In this document: positions 35,574 to 43,893 of the stretch, in pieces
Layout: every line of letters starts with the position of its first letter
How positions within the stretch are numbered: the first letter of the stretch is position 1
Source of the DNA: a virus
Length of the DNA: 64,000 nt
Strand: one strand, 5' to 3'
Virus record (IMG/VR): IMGVR_UViG_3300025110_000007
Coordinates: 26,221 to 90,220 of that record
Notes under the pieces: generated by a model
Databases searched by the model: none
The model's input: the letters and a program-made list of their open reading frames with translations, nothing else
What the model was told of the DNA's origin: nothing
Position numbers and translations under genes: made by a program

Positions 35574-36431
35574 TCATTCAAATGCTTTCCCCGCAAGACT
35601 GTGGACTTCGTCCCAAGACATGTTTGCGAGGTCTTCGGTTGAAGGGACATTGATGGTTGGTGCGGCGGCCGACTTGCGGATGCTTGCACCTTCGGCGGAG
35701 CCGAGGTTGTCGATGCGACTGCTCAAGGAGGCGATTGCCTTCTCGATAGAAGCAAGTGGTTGGCGTGCGTCAAATTCTTGAGCACGGCGGGATTCGACCT
35801 CTGCGGTCTGTTCCTTGGCGAGTCGGTCAGCGAACACAGTTCCAAGAGAGGACTTGAGTTGCTTTTCGATGGATGCGGCCTTGTAGGCTTCGTATGCCAT
35901 CTCGACTTGAGCGGAGGTAAGGTCGGCTGGGTGAAGGTAGCCCTTTGCAACATCTGCTTTGGAGCCACTGTTCAAGGCGGAGATTGCACCAGTCGATGGG
36001 TTGCCACCTTCTTGGGCACGGCCTTTGACTTGTCCAGCGAAGTATTCAGCACCGTCAACGGACGATGGGTTGTCGAAGCCACCAAGTTGTGCCTTCTCCA
36101 AGTTGTCGAAATGAGAGCGTGCCCCAGCGGTATCAACACCAGCAGATTTGAGGGTGTTTTCCATCCAGTTGAGGTAGTCAGATGAGATGACATCGCTGTA
36201 TTCGGATTTTGCGGCCATGTCGTGGTCGCCACCGTACATTTTGTCTTCCTTGTCCTTGTCTTCGGACATTTCTTTGCCCTTGTCTTCGGAAGGTTTATCT
36301 TCATCTTTTTCTTCTTTCTTATCATCCTTCATGGCTTCAAATGGGTTTTCGCCCTTCTCCATTCCATCAAGTCGCATGTTGATTCTGTCCAGTACGGACG
36401 ATAGTTCATTCATTGTTGTGTCTTCTGTCAT
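35574..36431 (-). CDS. Internally initiated scaffolding protein (same frame as protease)
   Basis: Inside the protease gene, and in the same frame, an ATG at 36431 (MTEDTTMNELSSVLDRIN...) is preceded eight bases upstream by AAAGGAGGA, a near-perfect Shine-Dalgarno and one of the strongest in the window. The site lies exactly at the boundary between the protease and scaffold halves. This would give a 285-residue free scaffold, as phage lambda makes Nu3 within gene C. Sequence shows the site; separate synthesis is inferred. Confidence 0.6.
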   Translation of the reverse strand: MTEDTTMNELSSVLDRINMRLDGMEKGENPFEAMKDDKKEEKDEDKPSEDKGKEMSEDKDKEDKMYGGDHDMAAKSEYSDVISSDYLNWMENTLKSAGVDTAGARSHFDNLEKAQLGGFDNPSSVDGAEYFAGQVKGRAQEGGNPSTGAISALNSGSKADVAKGYLHPADLTSAQVEMAYEAYKAASIEKQLKSSLGTVFADRLAKEQTAEVESRRAQEFDARQPLASIEKAIASLSSRIDNLGSAEGASIRKSAAAPTINVPSTEDLANMSWDEVHSLAGKAFE

Positions 36432-36962
36432 ATTCGTGTCCTCCTTTAGAATTCTAAAGGTTGCTTCTGGGTTGATTCCCTTTTCGCAAATCGTCACTTC
36501 GTGGAGTTCTAACTTGGAGATTTCAGTGTAATCTCCATGCTTTGAATCGGATTTGTTGACACGCTTGAAAGCCTGTCCTCCGATACTGAACCCCCGTAGG
36601 GCACCCTTGCGAATTTCATTGGCCACTTCTCGGGCCTTTTCGATGTCATCACGAAGTTTGATGACAACAAAGAGTCCGGCATCATCAACGCCGGATTTCC
36701 AAAGTCGTCCACTGCTATCAGTGTAAGAGTCGATAACCGACCCGACTTGGATGTTGGAATGTGCGAGTTGCACATTGCGGAAGTCTTCTGCTTTCATGAA
36801 CCCGCCAAATGCATCCTTTAGTGCATCACGGGTGATGAGGTCGCCTTGCTTGTCGACCATTTCGACGGAAGCATATCCTGCGACAACAAGGTCTTGACCG
36901 CTCTTCAAAATAGAAATACTACCTTCTTGGGAGAAGGGAGTGGTTCTGAGTGAAGTCGCCAT
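35574..36962 (-). CDS. Prohead protease fused to scaffolding domain
   Basis: A 462-residue protein. Residues ~15-165 are an HK97-type (U35/S78) prohead protease: VAGYASVEMVDKQGDLITRD, the catalytic His in LAHSNIQVGSVID (~H68), the catalytic Ser in LRGFSIGGQAF (~S126), then LELHEVTICEKGINPEA. The second half is a scaffold: an acidic Lys/Glu/Asp-rich linker, long helices, and a C-terminal NMSWDEVHSLAGKAFE helix that may bind the capsid protein. GGGGT precedes the ATG at 36962; 36968 is an alternative. A strong ribosome site before Met ~178 suggests that the scaffold half is also made alone. The protease digests the scaffold and trims capsid proteins during head maturation. Confidence 0.93.
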   Translation of the reverse strand: MATSLRTTPFSQEGSISILKSGQDLVVAGYASVEMVDKQGDLITRDALKDAFGGFMKAEDFRNVQLAHSNIQVGSVIDSYTDSSGRLWKSGVDDAGLFVVIKLRDDIEKAREVANEIRKGALRGFSIGGQAFKRVNKSDSKHGDYTEISKLELHEVTICEKGINPEATFRILKEDTNMTEDTTMNELSSVLDRINMRLDGMEKGENPFEAMKDDKKEEKDEDKPSEDKGKEMSEDKDKEDKMYGGDHDMAAKSEYSDVISSDYLNWMENTLKSAGVDTAGARSHFDNLEKAQLGGFDNPSSVDGAEYFAGQVKGRAQEGGNPSTGAISALNSGSKADVAKGYLHPADLTSAQVEMAYEAYKAASIEKQLKSSLGTVFADRLAKEQTAEVESRRAQEFDARQPLASIEKAIASLSSRIDNLGSAEGASIRKSAAAPTINVPSTEDLANMSWDEVHSLAGKAFE

Positions 36963-36996
36963 GACCATTACCCCACGATAGACCTGTCATACTATA

Positions 36997-39900
36997 TCAA
37001 GAGGTATGATACACGGCTTTCTCGTCTGTGAGTTCTAAATCGGGGCTCAGTGTGCCGTTTTCCTTGACTTCTTTTTTGTCTTCGGCCTCCTCCTTCTTAT
37101 CTCGCTCGACATCACGCACATCGTAATCGGGCATGGTTTTGTTATCGGTGATGTTCGTAGGGCCACTGGGTGACTCGATAGGTGTGGCGTAATCGATACC
37201 AAGTCCTTTCGTACCAGAATTAGATGCGCCCACTGCACCTACACCGCTCTTAGCGAGCAAACGCATGGCGACCTCAAGTCCCTTGACCATGACTGCTTTC
37301 TTTTTCCAGTCGGTACCTTTGACCTTCTTTGGTTCAATCAGCGGCTCGGCATCATCTTCTGATTCGTGAACCTCTGCCTTCTCTTCGATTTCCATGTTGG
37401 CTTTCAACAAGATACCAACGATTGGTGACCAGAATGGTCGCTGACTTTCAGAAAGCCGAATCAAATAACCGTTATCACTGCGTGGTGTATGAACAGACCA
37501 GCCTGCTTGTGTCTGTGTGGCTTTGTACAGAACAGACCCTTGTTCCATCTGAATGTGAACATTGCTTCCCTTTCTGAAAATTTCAACGCCGTGCTGGTAT
37601 GGTTCGGCCTTAGCCAAAATTCCAAGAGAATCACTGCTGACCAGAGGCTCGCCTTCCGCCTCACCTTCAATCTTGGATGCGTGTACAGTGAACAACTTCT
37701 GCTGTTCTGACGCCTGTGTTTCTGTGACATTGGTCACATCGACCTTCACCAAGTCACCGACATTGTATTTGTCTTCGCTTTCAAAAGCCGCTCCTACATC
37801 CATGTAGTCGTCACCTTCGTACTTGACTCTGCGGTCACCCAAGTCTTCACCGTGCGCAACAGGCCCGGTTCCAAGTCGGTATGTGTAAGGCCCGTCACCT
37901 CGGCGGTCAAGGACCATGAGTACAACTTCTGTACCGCTTTGCAACATGACCCACTTTGGATGACGAGGTTCGCCCTTCATGTAGGCTGACTTGGCGTCAC
38001 GCATGAGAATGCGGTCAGTGTCAAGAGCCTTGACTGCGGAAGCAAGTCCGTCGTCATCAGTGAGTTTTGTGTCGGATGCGCTTGGTACATGCACCATCTC
38101 ATGACTTTCCATGGCTCCACGGAGAATCTTGATGCGCTCTTGTACCGGCATTTCAAATGCGTTTTCGTCATCGTATTCTATGACATCGAAGATGTGCAAC
38201 ACATCCTTGCCACGAATGACATCGACAATGTATTGTTTGTCGCTCACCTTCTTGAAAGCGTCTTTCTCCTCTTCCGACAGGGTTGCCTTGGAGAAAATCT
38301 CACCTTCTTTGTGACCAACGAAAAACCGCTCACCTTCTGGGAATGCACTGACAATCCAGTCGCCAGTGAAACCACGCAAGTGCTCCAAGTCATCCAGTTC
38401 AAAGATACGGTGCATGGGCTGTAAAGACGGCAAGCCCTCTGGCATGTCCTTCCTGATGACATCAGGATTTGTGAGCGAGGCAAGAAGCGAAGGACCGTCC
38501 ATCTTGTTGTGAACTGAGGAGGCATCACTATTATGTGTTCGCCTTGAAGAATTGATTCGCATAGAATGAGGCATACTGTCCAGACTGTGAGCACCCTCGT
38601 GCACTGGACCGAATGCAGAATGATGTTCTGGTGGAGCAAGGGCCAGCACCGAGGGCAATGTCGGAGTAATCAATTGCATCTTTTCTGGGTTGTCCTTCTC
38701 GTACGCTGTCATTTCTCCTGTGGCATGGTCGATGTGAAGACCAAGTGGTACGGTGTGGTTGCGGCTACCCTCATGGTATCTGAGCGAAGGAGAATTGTAA
38801 ATGGCCATGGCGGCATTTGTGTCGTGGCTACCAAGCGGACCTATACTTTGTCGTTCTAACACATGGTCTTCTTGCATACTGTGAGTCTTTCGCTCGTGTT
38901 GTTCATCAACTGGTCGAGCAAGAAAGCCGTCGAGTGCAGAAAGATATTTGCTGACGATTCTCTTGTCATGCTTAGTTCGCTTATCAGACATAGTGTAAGA
39001 AGCAGGAGTGCCCAATTCTGGTTCACCTACATTTCTGCGGCGTTTGTTTTCTCTTTCAATGGATTGTCGAGAAAGCGGATGGTCTGAGGCAGGGAGAGGA
39101 TGGTAAGAAATAAAGTGGTCATCCATCGCTTGCTTATTGCCTACAAGCCCGAAAAACCTCGACATTGTTTGGAAAATTTTACTTCTTCGGTTATGTCTGT
39201 CTGTCCAACCTTCGTGTTGTGCATGAAGCGGGTGAATTTCTTTTCCAAACCTATGAGGGCCTAAAAGTTGAAGGTTTTCCAAGGGTACTTTGTCATTAGG
39301 GGTGTTTGGATAATGCGACCTATTGACAACTCCATCACTTGTCATGCGGAAACTCAATTCGTCTTTCAGATAAGTCGCCAGACTGTCACCGAACTTTTGA
39401 CCGTACACTTCATCCGACATTCCACCCATTCTTCGTATGGTTTCGTCGACTGGGCTGACGATAAATCTCCTGCCAATCTTGTTGTCTTCCTTATTTTTTC
39501 TCATAAGTTGCTTTTTGAGGCGCTTTGCATGCGCTATGATGCTGTCGTCAACCATGTTTGTACGAACCATCAACCCGTCCTCGTTCTCCATCATTTCTGT
39601 CAAGCCCAAATTTTCAAGCCATGTGCCCTCATCAACAGAAGGGTCCACTCTGTACTTTGCTGAGTGCAACATATTGACAAGTAAGTTCTCATGGGACACG
39701 CCTGCACCCGGATTTTTTTCTGCTCTTTGCCCAACAACGGGCATCATGGCCCCAATTTTGTGACTTCCATGTGGAGCAACATTGAGGAAGGTATTCCCTT
39801 GCATCATCAACCAAGCGACCGCTGTGTCAGGTCGTGGGTTTCCAAATTCATCCTTGAACATTTCAAAGGGGTCAAAACCTTGCTCACGACATTTCTGCAA

Positions 39901-42759
39901 GACATGCATAGCCGCTTGTTCAATAGCCTCAATGTGACTGTTGACTCTTGTTTGAAAATTACTTTCACTGTCCAGATGTGTATTACGAGATTTGATTTCT
40001 TTACCACGCTTGTCATAACGCTTTTGAAGTTCGTCCTCAGTCACAATACCAAGTTCGTTCTCAATGTTGAGCAAATCTTGCTCGTGATGGTGTATTTCCT
40101 CTTTCAATTCATTCATAGATTCGATTTGTACCGCATCAGGGTTAGGCAAATCTTGAAGTTCATGCAATTTTTCTCGGGCCTCATGAAGTTGGATTGACAC
40201 GGCATCGTGGTCATCATGACTATGTTGTTCAGATTCAGTTTCTTCAACTTCATCGACACTCTCAGGCAGTTCGCCTGATTGCCGTGCCTCAAGATAACGC
40301 TTGAGGCCAGCGAGGTCCCCTTCAACAAGCGATTCGCCTCCGTAAATCTCATCATGGCGTTGTCTTGCCAATTCTTTTTGCGTTTGAAGGCTTTGCAAGC
40401 CTTGTTCGACATTCCGAACTGTTGCCTCGGGAATAAGAGGGTTTGCCTTTACTTGTTGCAGAGAACTGAGGTACTGTTGAAGCAACTCTTCTTTCTCAAA
40501 AACGAACTCAGGACTACCCAAAGGAAGCGGTCCCGCTTCTTTTTTCATACGCTTTCTGTACAGCAACCGCTCATAATCTTCTCTTGACCCAGTACTAAAT
40601 TGAGCGGCAGGGGCATCGACTGGTATTTGCCGAGCATCGTGGGCTCTGACTGCTTGGGGGTTCGTCGAGGGCAAACCTGCCCCTATGACTGTGGCTATCT
40701 TGTGGTGAGGAAGTGCTCTTTGCTCTTCCTTGAATGCGGAAGTGTTTCTTTCAATGACACCTTTGCTGGCTCCCAAAAATGGATTGTGTGGCACATGCAG
40801 AGGTGCAAGCGATGAATTAAACCGTTTATTTTTGATTCGTTCTGCTGTTTTGATGTCACCCGCTGACATAGCATTGTTGAACAGAGTGTGTCCTTCATTA
40901 GCATGTAGTCCAGCGAATGTCGATTGTGTACGGGTGGTGTGGTTATTACCATGGCCTATGTTGAAAACAGGACCCGGATTAAGTCCTGTATGTATTGGAT
41001 TGGCTGGTTGAAAAATAAAGGTTTCAGGTCCAAATTTACCGAACCTCATAGGTTCAACTGCCCTATCAGGCATACCAAAACCAGACCGCAGACTATCTGT
41101 CCGAAGATAAGCATATCCACCTTGGTCGAACACAGGCCCTTTGAGAGATGCGATGTCGGTTTCATCAGGTCGGCTGTTGTCACCAAAGTGACTTGCTGTT
41201 TCACCTTCAACCAAATTCGTTGCATGCTCGATGTGTTTTCTGGTTTCATGAGCCTTGCCCATGCCACCTGTTTTCATGTGCGCCTGCGACCAATGATGGC
41301 TCAGTGATTCAGGCTCATTCATTGTGTACTCTTCTGCGTGTGCACCTTCACCTTCGTGCGCAACATGAGGCTGGGAGTGAAAGGCAAAAGCATTTCTTGC
41401 GGCATGGTCCTTGGTGAATTTACTTATTTCATCCTCAAACCTAAGCAAGTATTGTTTGATTTCATCTGGAGTCCAATCAACTGAATTAGGGTTCCACAGT
41501 TCCCCGTACAACGGATGCTGTCCTTGCTCATAGAACTTGTAAGAATCCCCTCTTCTCCGGGTTGAAGCAGGGTCAATACCTGCCGCTAAAAGCATATCAT
41601 TTCTTCCAAATCGAGTTGGGGCTGGACTCTTTGCTGTATTTCTTGGTCGCAATTGACCACCCGTTGGGAGATGATACCCGTGTTTGTGAGGTTGTTTGAA
41701 GTTAGCCCTTTCGGCGTTGTAATTAGTGAGGCGTTGGTGTAAATCAAAAGCCCGTTCTTTGAATTGCGAGAGGAAATACTCATTGTTGTATCTCAAATTA
41801 GGCGTCTTAATCAACTTTGCAAACACTGGGTTAGCGGCATAATTCGGGTGCCCTGTCCAATGTTGAAAGATGGGGGAATAACGCTGTACGAAATTACGCT
41901 TGGCTCGGGGTATGGAGTAATTCTCTAAACCCGGTATGGTTTGATGCTCAAGACTATCCATATCATTGTCGGCCATGTGCTGATACACTTGTACACGCTG
42001 TGCAGGCGTAAGCCATTCCATTCCGTACAAATAGTCCTCTTCACCCATACCTATGCGTCTTCCGCTCTCTTCGTCAATCTCGTCGCTTTGCCAACTCTTG
42101 ACGGCCTGCTTCATGTGTTCTTCTCGCAATGTTTTCTCAAGGGCTTCGCCTTTGGGGCTATTTAGAAAATCCAGTAAGCCCGGTTGTTTCTTCATCAATC
42201 CTTTGAGAAAATTGTAGTAATGAGCCTCATACAAATCGTGATTGCTCTGGTTTTGTGGCAACGCACCTAAACCATCAGGTTTTGTAATGTGTTGAGTGCC
42301 TTGATGCTCCTTTTCCCAAGCGTACTCTTTCTCTTTGTGCTTTTTGGAAACACCATCTGTGAAAAAGGATTCAAGCAGACGAACCCACATAGGTGCAATA
42401 TCGAGTTCTGGATGGGCCTCATGCAAGGGGTCAAAATCAAGCGGTGACACATCTGGAAAGTGCTCTGCGCCCGTACCACGAAGTTCTTCCTTACGACCGA
42501 TTGGAAGGTCGTTGAAGTTTTGAATGCGGTCTTTGGGCCAATGACTACCTCTGTGGACAGGGTCTTCCAAAGGCATTATTCGTTCTGCGTGAGGGTGGGC
42601 ACCCAGCATCGTTTGCTGAAAATCGCCCGGAGTTTCTGCCGCAGATGTTTCAGGTGGCTGACCGTCAAAAAGGGTATCTCTTTGTTCTTCTGTCTGACCA
42701 ACCGACACTGCTTGGTTAGCCTCATCTTCTGCATCTTTCAGCAGAATATCTTCGGACAA
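36997..42759 (-). CDS. 1920-aa virion protein with degenerate DNA-ligase-like domain
   Basis: A very large His/Glu/Arg-rich protein between the portal-side genes and the protease, the place where head-injected proteins are often encoded. The first ~1400 residues show no family that I recognise; residues ~880-990 are coiled coil. Residues ~1470-1680 resemble the nucleotidyltransferase and OB domains of ATP-dependent DNA ligases: FPEGERFFV in place of KxDG, FDVIEYDDENAFEMPVQERI like motif III, and RILMRDAKSAYMKGEPRHPK then WVML like motifs IV-V. The adenylated Lys is missing and motif V lacks its Lys, so it is probably inactive. Near residue ~1860, LEVAMRLLAKSG resembles the recurrent tag. The start is TTG with GGTGA ahead; the next Met is 50 codons in. 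Confidence 0.88.
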   Translation of the reverse strand: MSEDILLKDAEDEANQAVSVGQTEEQRDTLFDGQPPETSAAETPGDFQQTMLGAHPHAERIMPLEDPVHRGSHWPKDRIQNFNDLPIGRKEELRGTGAEHFPDVSPLDFDPLHEAHPELDIAPMWVRLLESFFTDGVSKKHKEKEYAWEKEHQGTQHITKPDGLGALPQNQSNHDLYEAHYYNFLKGLMKKQPGLLDFLNSPKGEALEKTLREEHMKQAVKSWQSDEIDEESGRRIGMGEEDYLYGMEWLTPAQRVQVYQHMADNDMDSLEHQTIPGLENYSIPRAKRNFVQRYSPIFQHWTGHPNYAANPVFAKLIKTPNLRYNNEYFLSQFKERAFDLHQRLTNYNAERANFKQPHKHGYHLPTGGQLRPRNTAKSPAPTRFGRNDMLLAAGIDPASTRRRGDSYKFYEQGQHPLYGELWNPNSVDWTPDEIKQYLLRFEDEISKFTKDHAARNAFAFHSQPHVAHEGEGAHAEEYTMNEPESLSHHWSQAHMKTGGMGKAHETRKHIEHATNLVEGETASHFGDNSRPDETDIASLKGPVFDQGGYAYLRTDSLRSGFGMPDRAVEPMRFGKFGPETFIFQPANPIHTGLNPGPVFNIGHGNNHTTRTQSTFAGLHANEGHTLFNNAMSAGDIKTAERIKNKRFNSSLAPLHVPHNPFLGASKGVIERNTSAFKEEQRALPHHKIATVIGAGLPSTNPQAVRAHDARQIPVDAPAAQFSTGSREDYERLLYRKRMKKEAGPLPLGSPEFVFEKEELLQQYLSSLQQVKANPLIPEATVRNVEQGLQSLQTQKELARQRHDEIYGGESLVEGDLAGLKRYLEARQSGELPESVDEVEETESEQHSHDDHDAVSIQLHEAREKLHELQDLPNPDAVQIESMNELKEEIHHHEQDLLNIENELGIVTEDELQKRYDKRGKEIKSRNTHLDSESNFQTRVNSHIEAIEQAAMHVLQKCREQGFDPFEMFKDEFGNPRPDTAVAWLMMQGNTFLNVAPHGSHKIGAMMPVVGQRAEKNPGAGVSHENLLVNMLHSAKYRVDPSVDEGTWLENLGLTEMMENEDGLMVRTNMVDDSIIAHAKRLKKQLMRKNKEDNKIGRRFIVSPVDETIRRMGGMSDEVYGQKFGDSLATYLKDELSFRMTSDGVVNRSHYPNTPNDKVPLENLQLLGPHRFGKEIHPLHAQHEGWTDRHNRRSKIFQTMSRFFGLVGNKQAMDDHFISYHPLPASDHPLSRQSIERENKRRRNVGEPELGTPASYTMSDKRTKHDKRIVSKYLSALDGFLARPVDEQHERKTHSMQEDHVLERQSIGPLGSHDTNAAMAIYNSPSLRYHEGSRNHTVPLGLHIDHATGEMTAYEKDNPEKMQLITPTLPSVLALAPPEHHSAFGPVHEGAHSLDSMPHSMRINSSRRTHNSDASSVHNKMDGPSLLASLTNPDVIRKDMPEGLPSLQPMHRIFELDDLEHLRGFTGDWIVSAFPEGERFFVGHKEGEIFSKATLSEEEKDAFKKVSDKQYIVDVIRGKDVLHIFDVIEYDDENAFEMPVQERIKILRGAMESHEMVHVPSASDTKLTDDDGLASAVKALDTDRILMRDAKSAYMKGEPRHPKWVMLQSGTEVVLMVLDRRGDGPYTYRLGTGPVAHGEDLGDRRVKYEGDDYMDVGAAFESEDKYNVGDLVKVDVTNVTETQASEQQKLFTVHASKIEGEAEGEPLVSSDSLGILAKAEPYQHGVEIFRKGSNVHIQMEQGSVLYKATQTQAGWSVHTPRSDNGYLIRLSESQRPFWSPIVGILLKANMEIEEKAEVHESEDDAEPLIEPKKVKGTDWKKKAVMVKGLEVAMRLLAKSGVGAVGASNSGTKGLGIDYATPIESPSGPTNITDNKTMPDYDVRDVERDKKEEAEDKKEVKENGTLSPDLELTDEKAVYHTS

Positions 42760-42771
42760 ACGCTCACCGCC

Positions 42772-43122
42772 TCAAGAGCGGTCGTTTGCTTTCTTGTCGC
42801 CGCCGTCGGTCAAGTGCCCTGCGAGCGTTGAGATTGCAGTAGGGTAGTGAGGATTCTTATCGAGAACATTTGATTTCTCAGAGATAGCGCCCTTGTTGGC
42901 AATATCTTCGACAGCGATAGTTCGCTGATTGGTGCTGAAATACTGATTCTGTACACCTGTGTCGCCACCGACTTGAGTATGGAATTGAACATCGTTAAGG
43001 TCAGTTCCTTCTTTCTGTGCGAAAGGAACGCCTTGTTCTTTGAGCAAACGCTGTTCAACATCTTTAGCGGCTTTCAACAGTTGGTCAACTTTAGGGTCAC
43101 GAGGTTCGTATCTTGGTCGCAT
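42772..43122 (-). CDS. Small head-module protein, 116 aa
   Basis: A 116-residue protein (MRPRYEPRDPKVDQLLKAAK...) with a charged helical N-terminus and a polar remainder containing VGGDTGVQNQYFSTNQRTIA. No family was recognised. The ATG at 43122 has GGAGTGATAAC directly before it and follows the upstream stop by four bases; longer frames to 43344 would overlap the upstream gene and are rejected. Probably a minor head or assembly protein, by position. Confidence 0.8.
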   Translation of the reverse strand: MRPRYEPRDPKVDQLLKAAKDVEQRLLKEQGVPFAQKEGTDLNDVQFHTQVGGDTGVQNQYFSTNQRTIAVEDIANKGAISEKSNVLDKNPHYPTAISTLAGHLTDGGDKKANDRS

Positions 43123-43126
43123 GTTA

Positions 43127-43504
43127 TCACTCCATTCCTGAATTGTTGCCGACTGCGCCTTGGCTCTTGGCTTCGGCGGCAAGTCGATGAATATCTCCCC
43201 AGTCCATTTCGTGGAACTCTTGGTTCGATGCTGGCATGTGGATGCCGTCGACGACTGCGTCAGACTTGAGGAGGTCGTTATGTGAATCTCCTCGGAACAA
43301 ATCTGGCATAACATCAGCAGGCATTGCGCTTCGTCGTGACACAAATCCTGCCTTCTTCAACAAAGCCGCAGGGTCTTGCATCAAACCCTTGAGCACTTCA
43401 TTTTCTGCTTTCAATATCTGCAAGTTGCTGTCCATGGTTTCCATTTTGGAAATCAATGCACTCATCAACTTCTCAGCGACATTTTCCTCTCCTTGGTCGC
43501 TCAT
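43127..43504 (-). CDS. Coiled-coil protein with scaffold-like C-terminal helix
   Basis: A 125-residue protein. Residues ~8-45 are a coiled coil (KLMSALISKMETMDSNLQIL), and the C-terminal part has EMDWGDIHRLAAEAKS, which matches the capsid-end peptide of the scaffold (NMSWDEVHSLAGKAFE) in pattern M-x-W-x-(D/E)-(V/I)-H-x-L-A-x-x-A. It may be an accessory scaffold or adaptor that binds the same partner as the main scaffold. GAGTGAT precedes the ATG. Confidence 0.82.
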   Translation of the reverse strand: MSDQGEENVAEKLMSALISKMETMDSNLQILKAENEVLKGLMQDPAALLKKAGFVSRRSAMPADVMPDLFRGDSHNDLLKSDAVVDGIHMPASNQEFHEMDWGDIHRLAAEAKSQGAVGNNSGME

Positions 43505-43513
43505 TTAAATCAC

Positions 43514-43864
43514 TCACAGCGTACGGTTGTTGCGGCCTTGCATAATCGGACCACGACGGTTTGTTCGGATGGTACCGGGCAAAACACGAGTGGTTGCCTC
43601 GTGAACGCCTTGTACCTTGTTGAATTTGCGCACAGGTACTCCTCCGACATAGATGTCGTTGACGCCCTGTGGTGTGACGCTGTTATCCGACTTGGTAATG
43701 GCAGAGTGTACATCGTTTGAAAGGTATTCTGCATACTTCAAGACTTCACTAATGTGAGTACCTGCGTTATACGAATCTTGTTCTTCAAGTGCCTTGTAAA
43801 AAGCGTCAACATGACCTCGCAATTTGCGAGCCATTGGGTCCAATTTCTTTAGGTCCATGTCCAT
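43514..43864 (-). CDS. Small helical head protein, 116 aa
   Basis: A 116-residue protein with helices (LRGHVDAFYKALEEQDSY, then HISEVLKYAEYLSNDVHSAI) and a basic C-terminus. No family was recognised. I chose ATG 43864 because GGGAGT lies six bases upstream; a TTG at 43897 overlapping the portal stop as TTGA is the alternative. It lies immediately after the portal gene, suggesting a minor capsid or portal-associated role. Confidence 0.8.
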   Translation of the reverse strand: MDMDLKKLDPMARKLRGHVDAFYKALEEQDSYNAGTHISEVLKYAEYLSNDVHSAITKSDNSVTPQGVNDIYVGGVPVRKFNKVQGVHEATTRVLPGTIRTNRRGPIMQGRNNRTL

Positions 43865-43893
43865 GCGATTACTCCCTTTGTCTTTAAGTTTGC

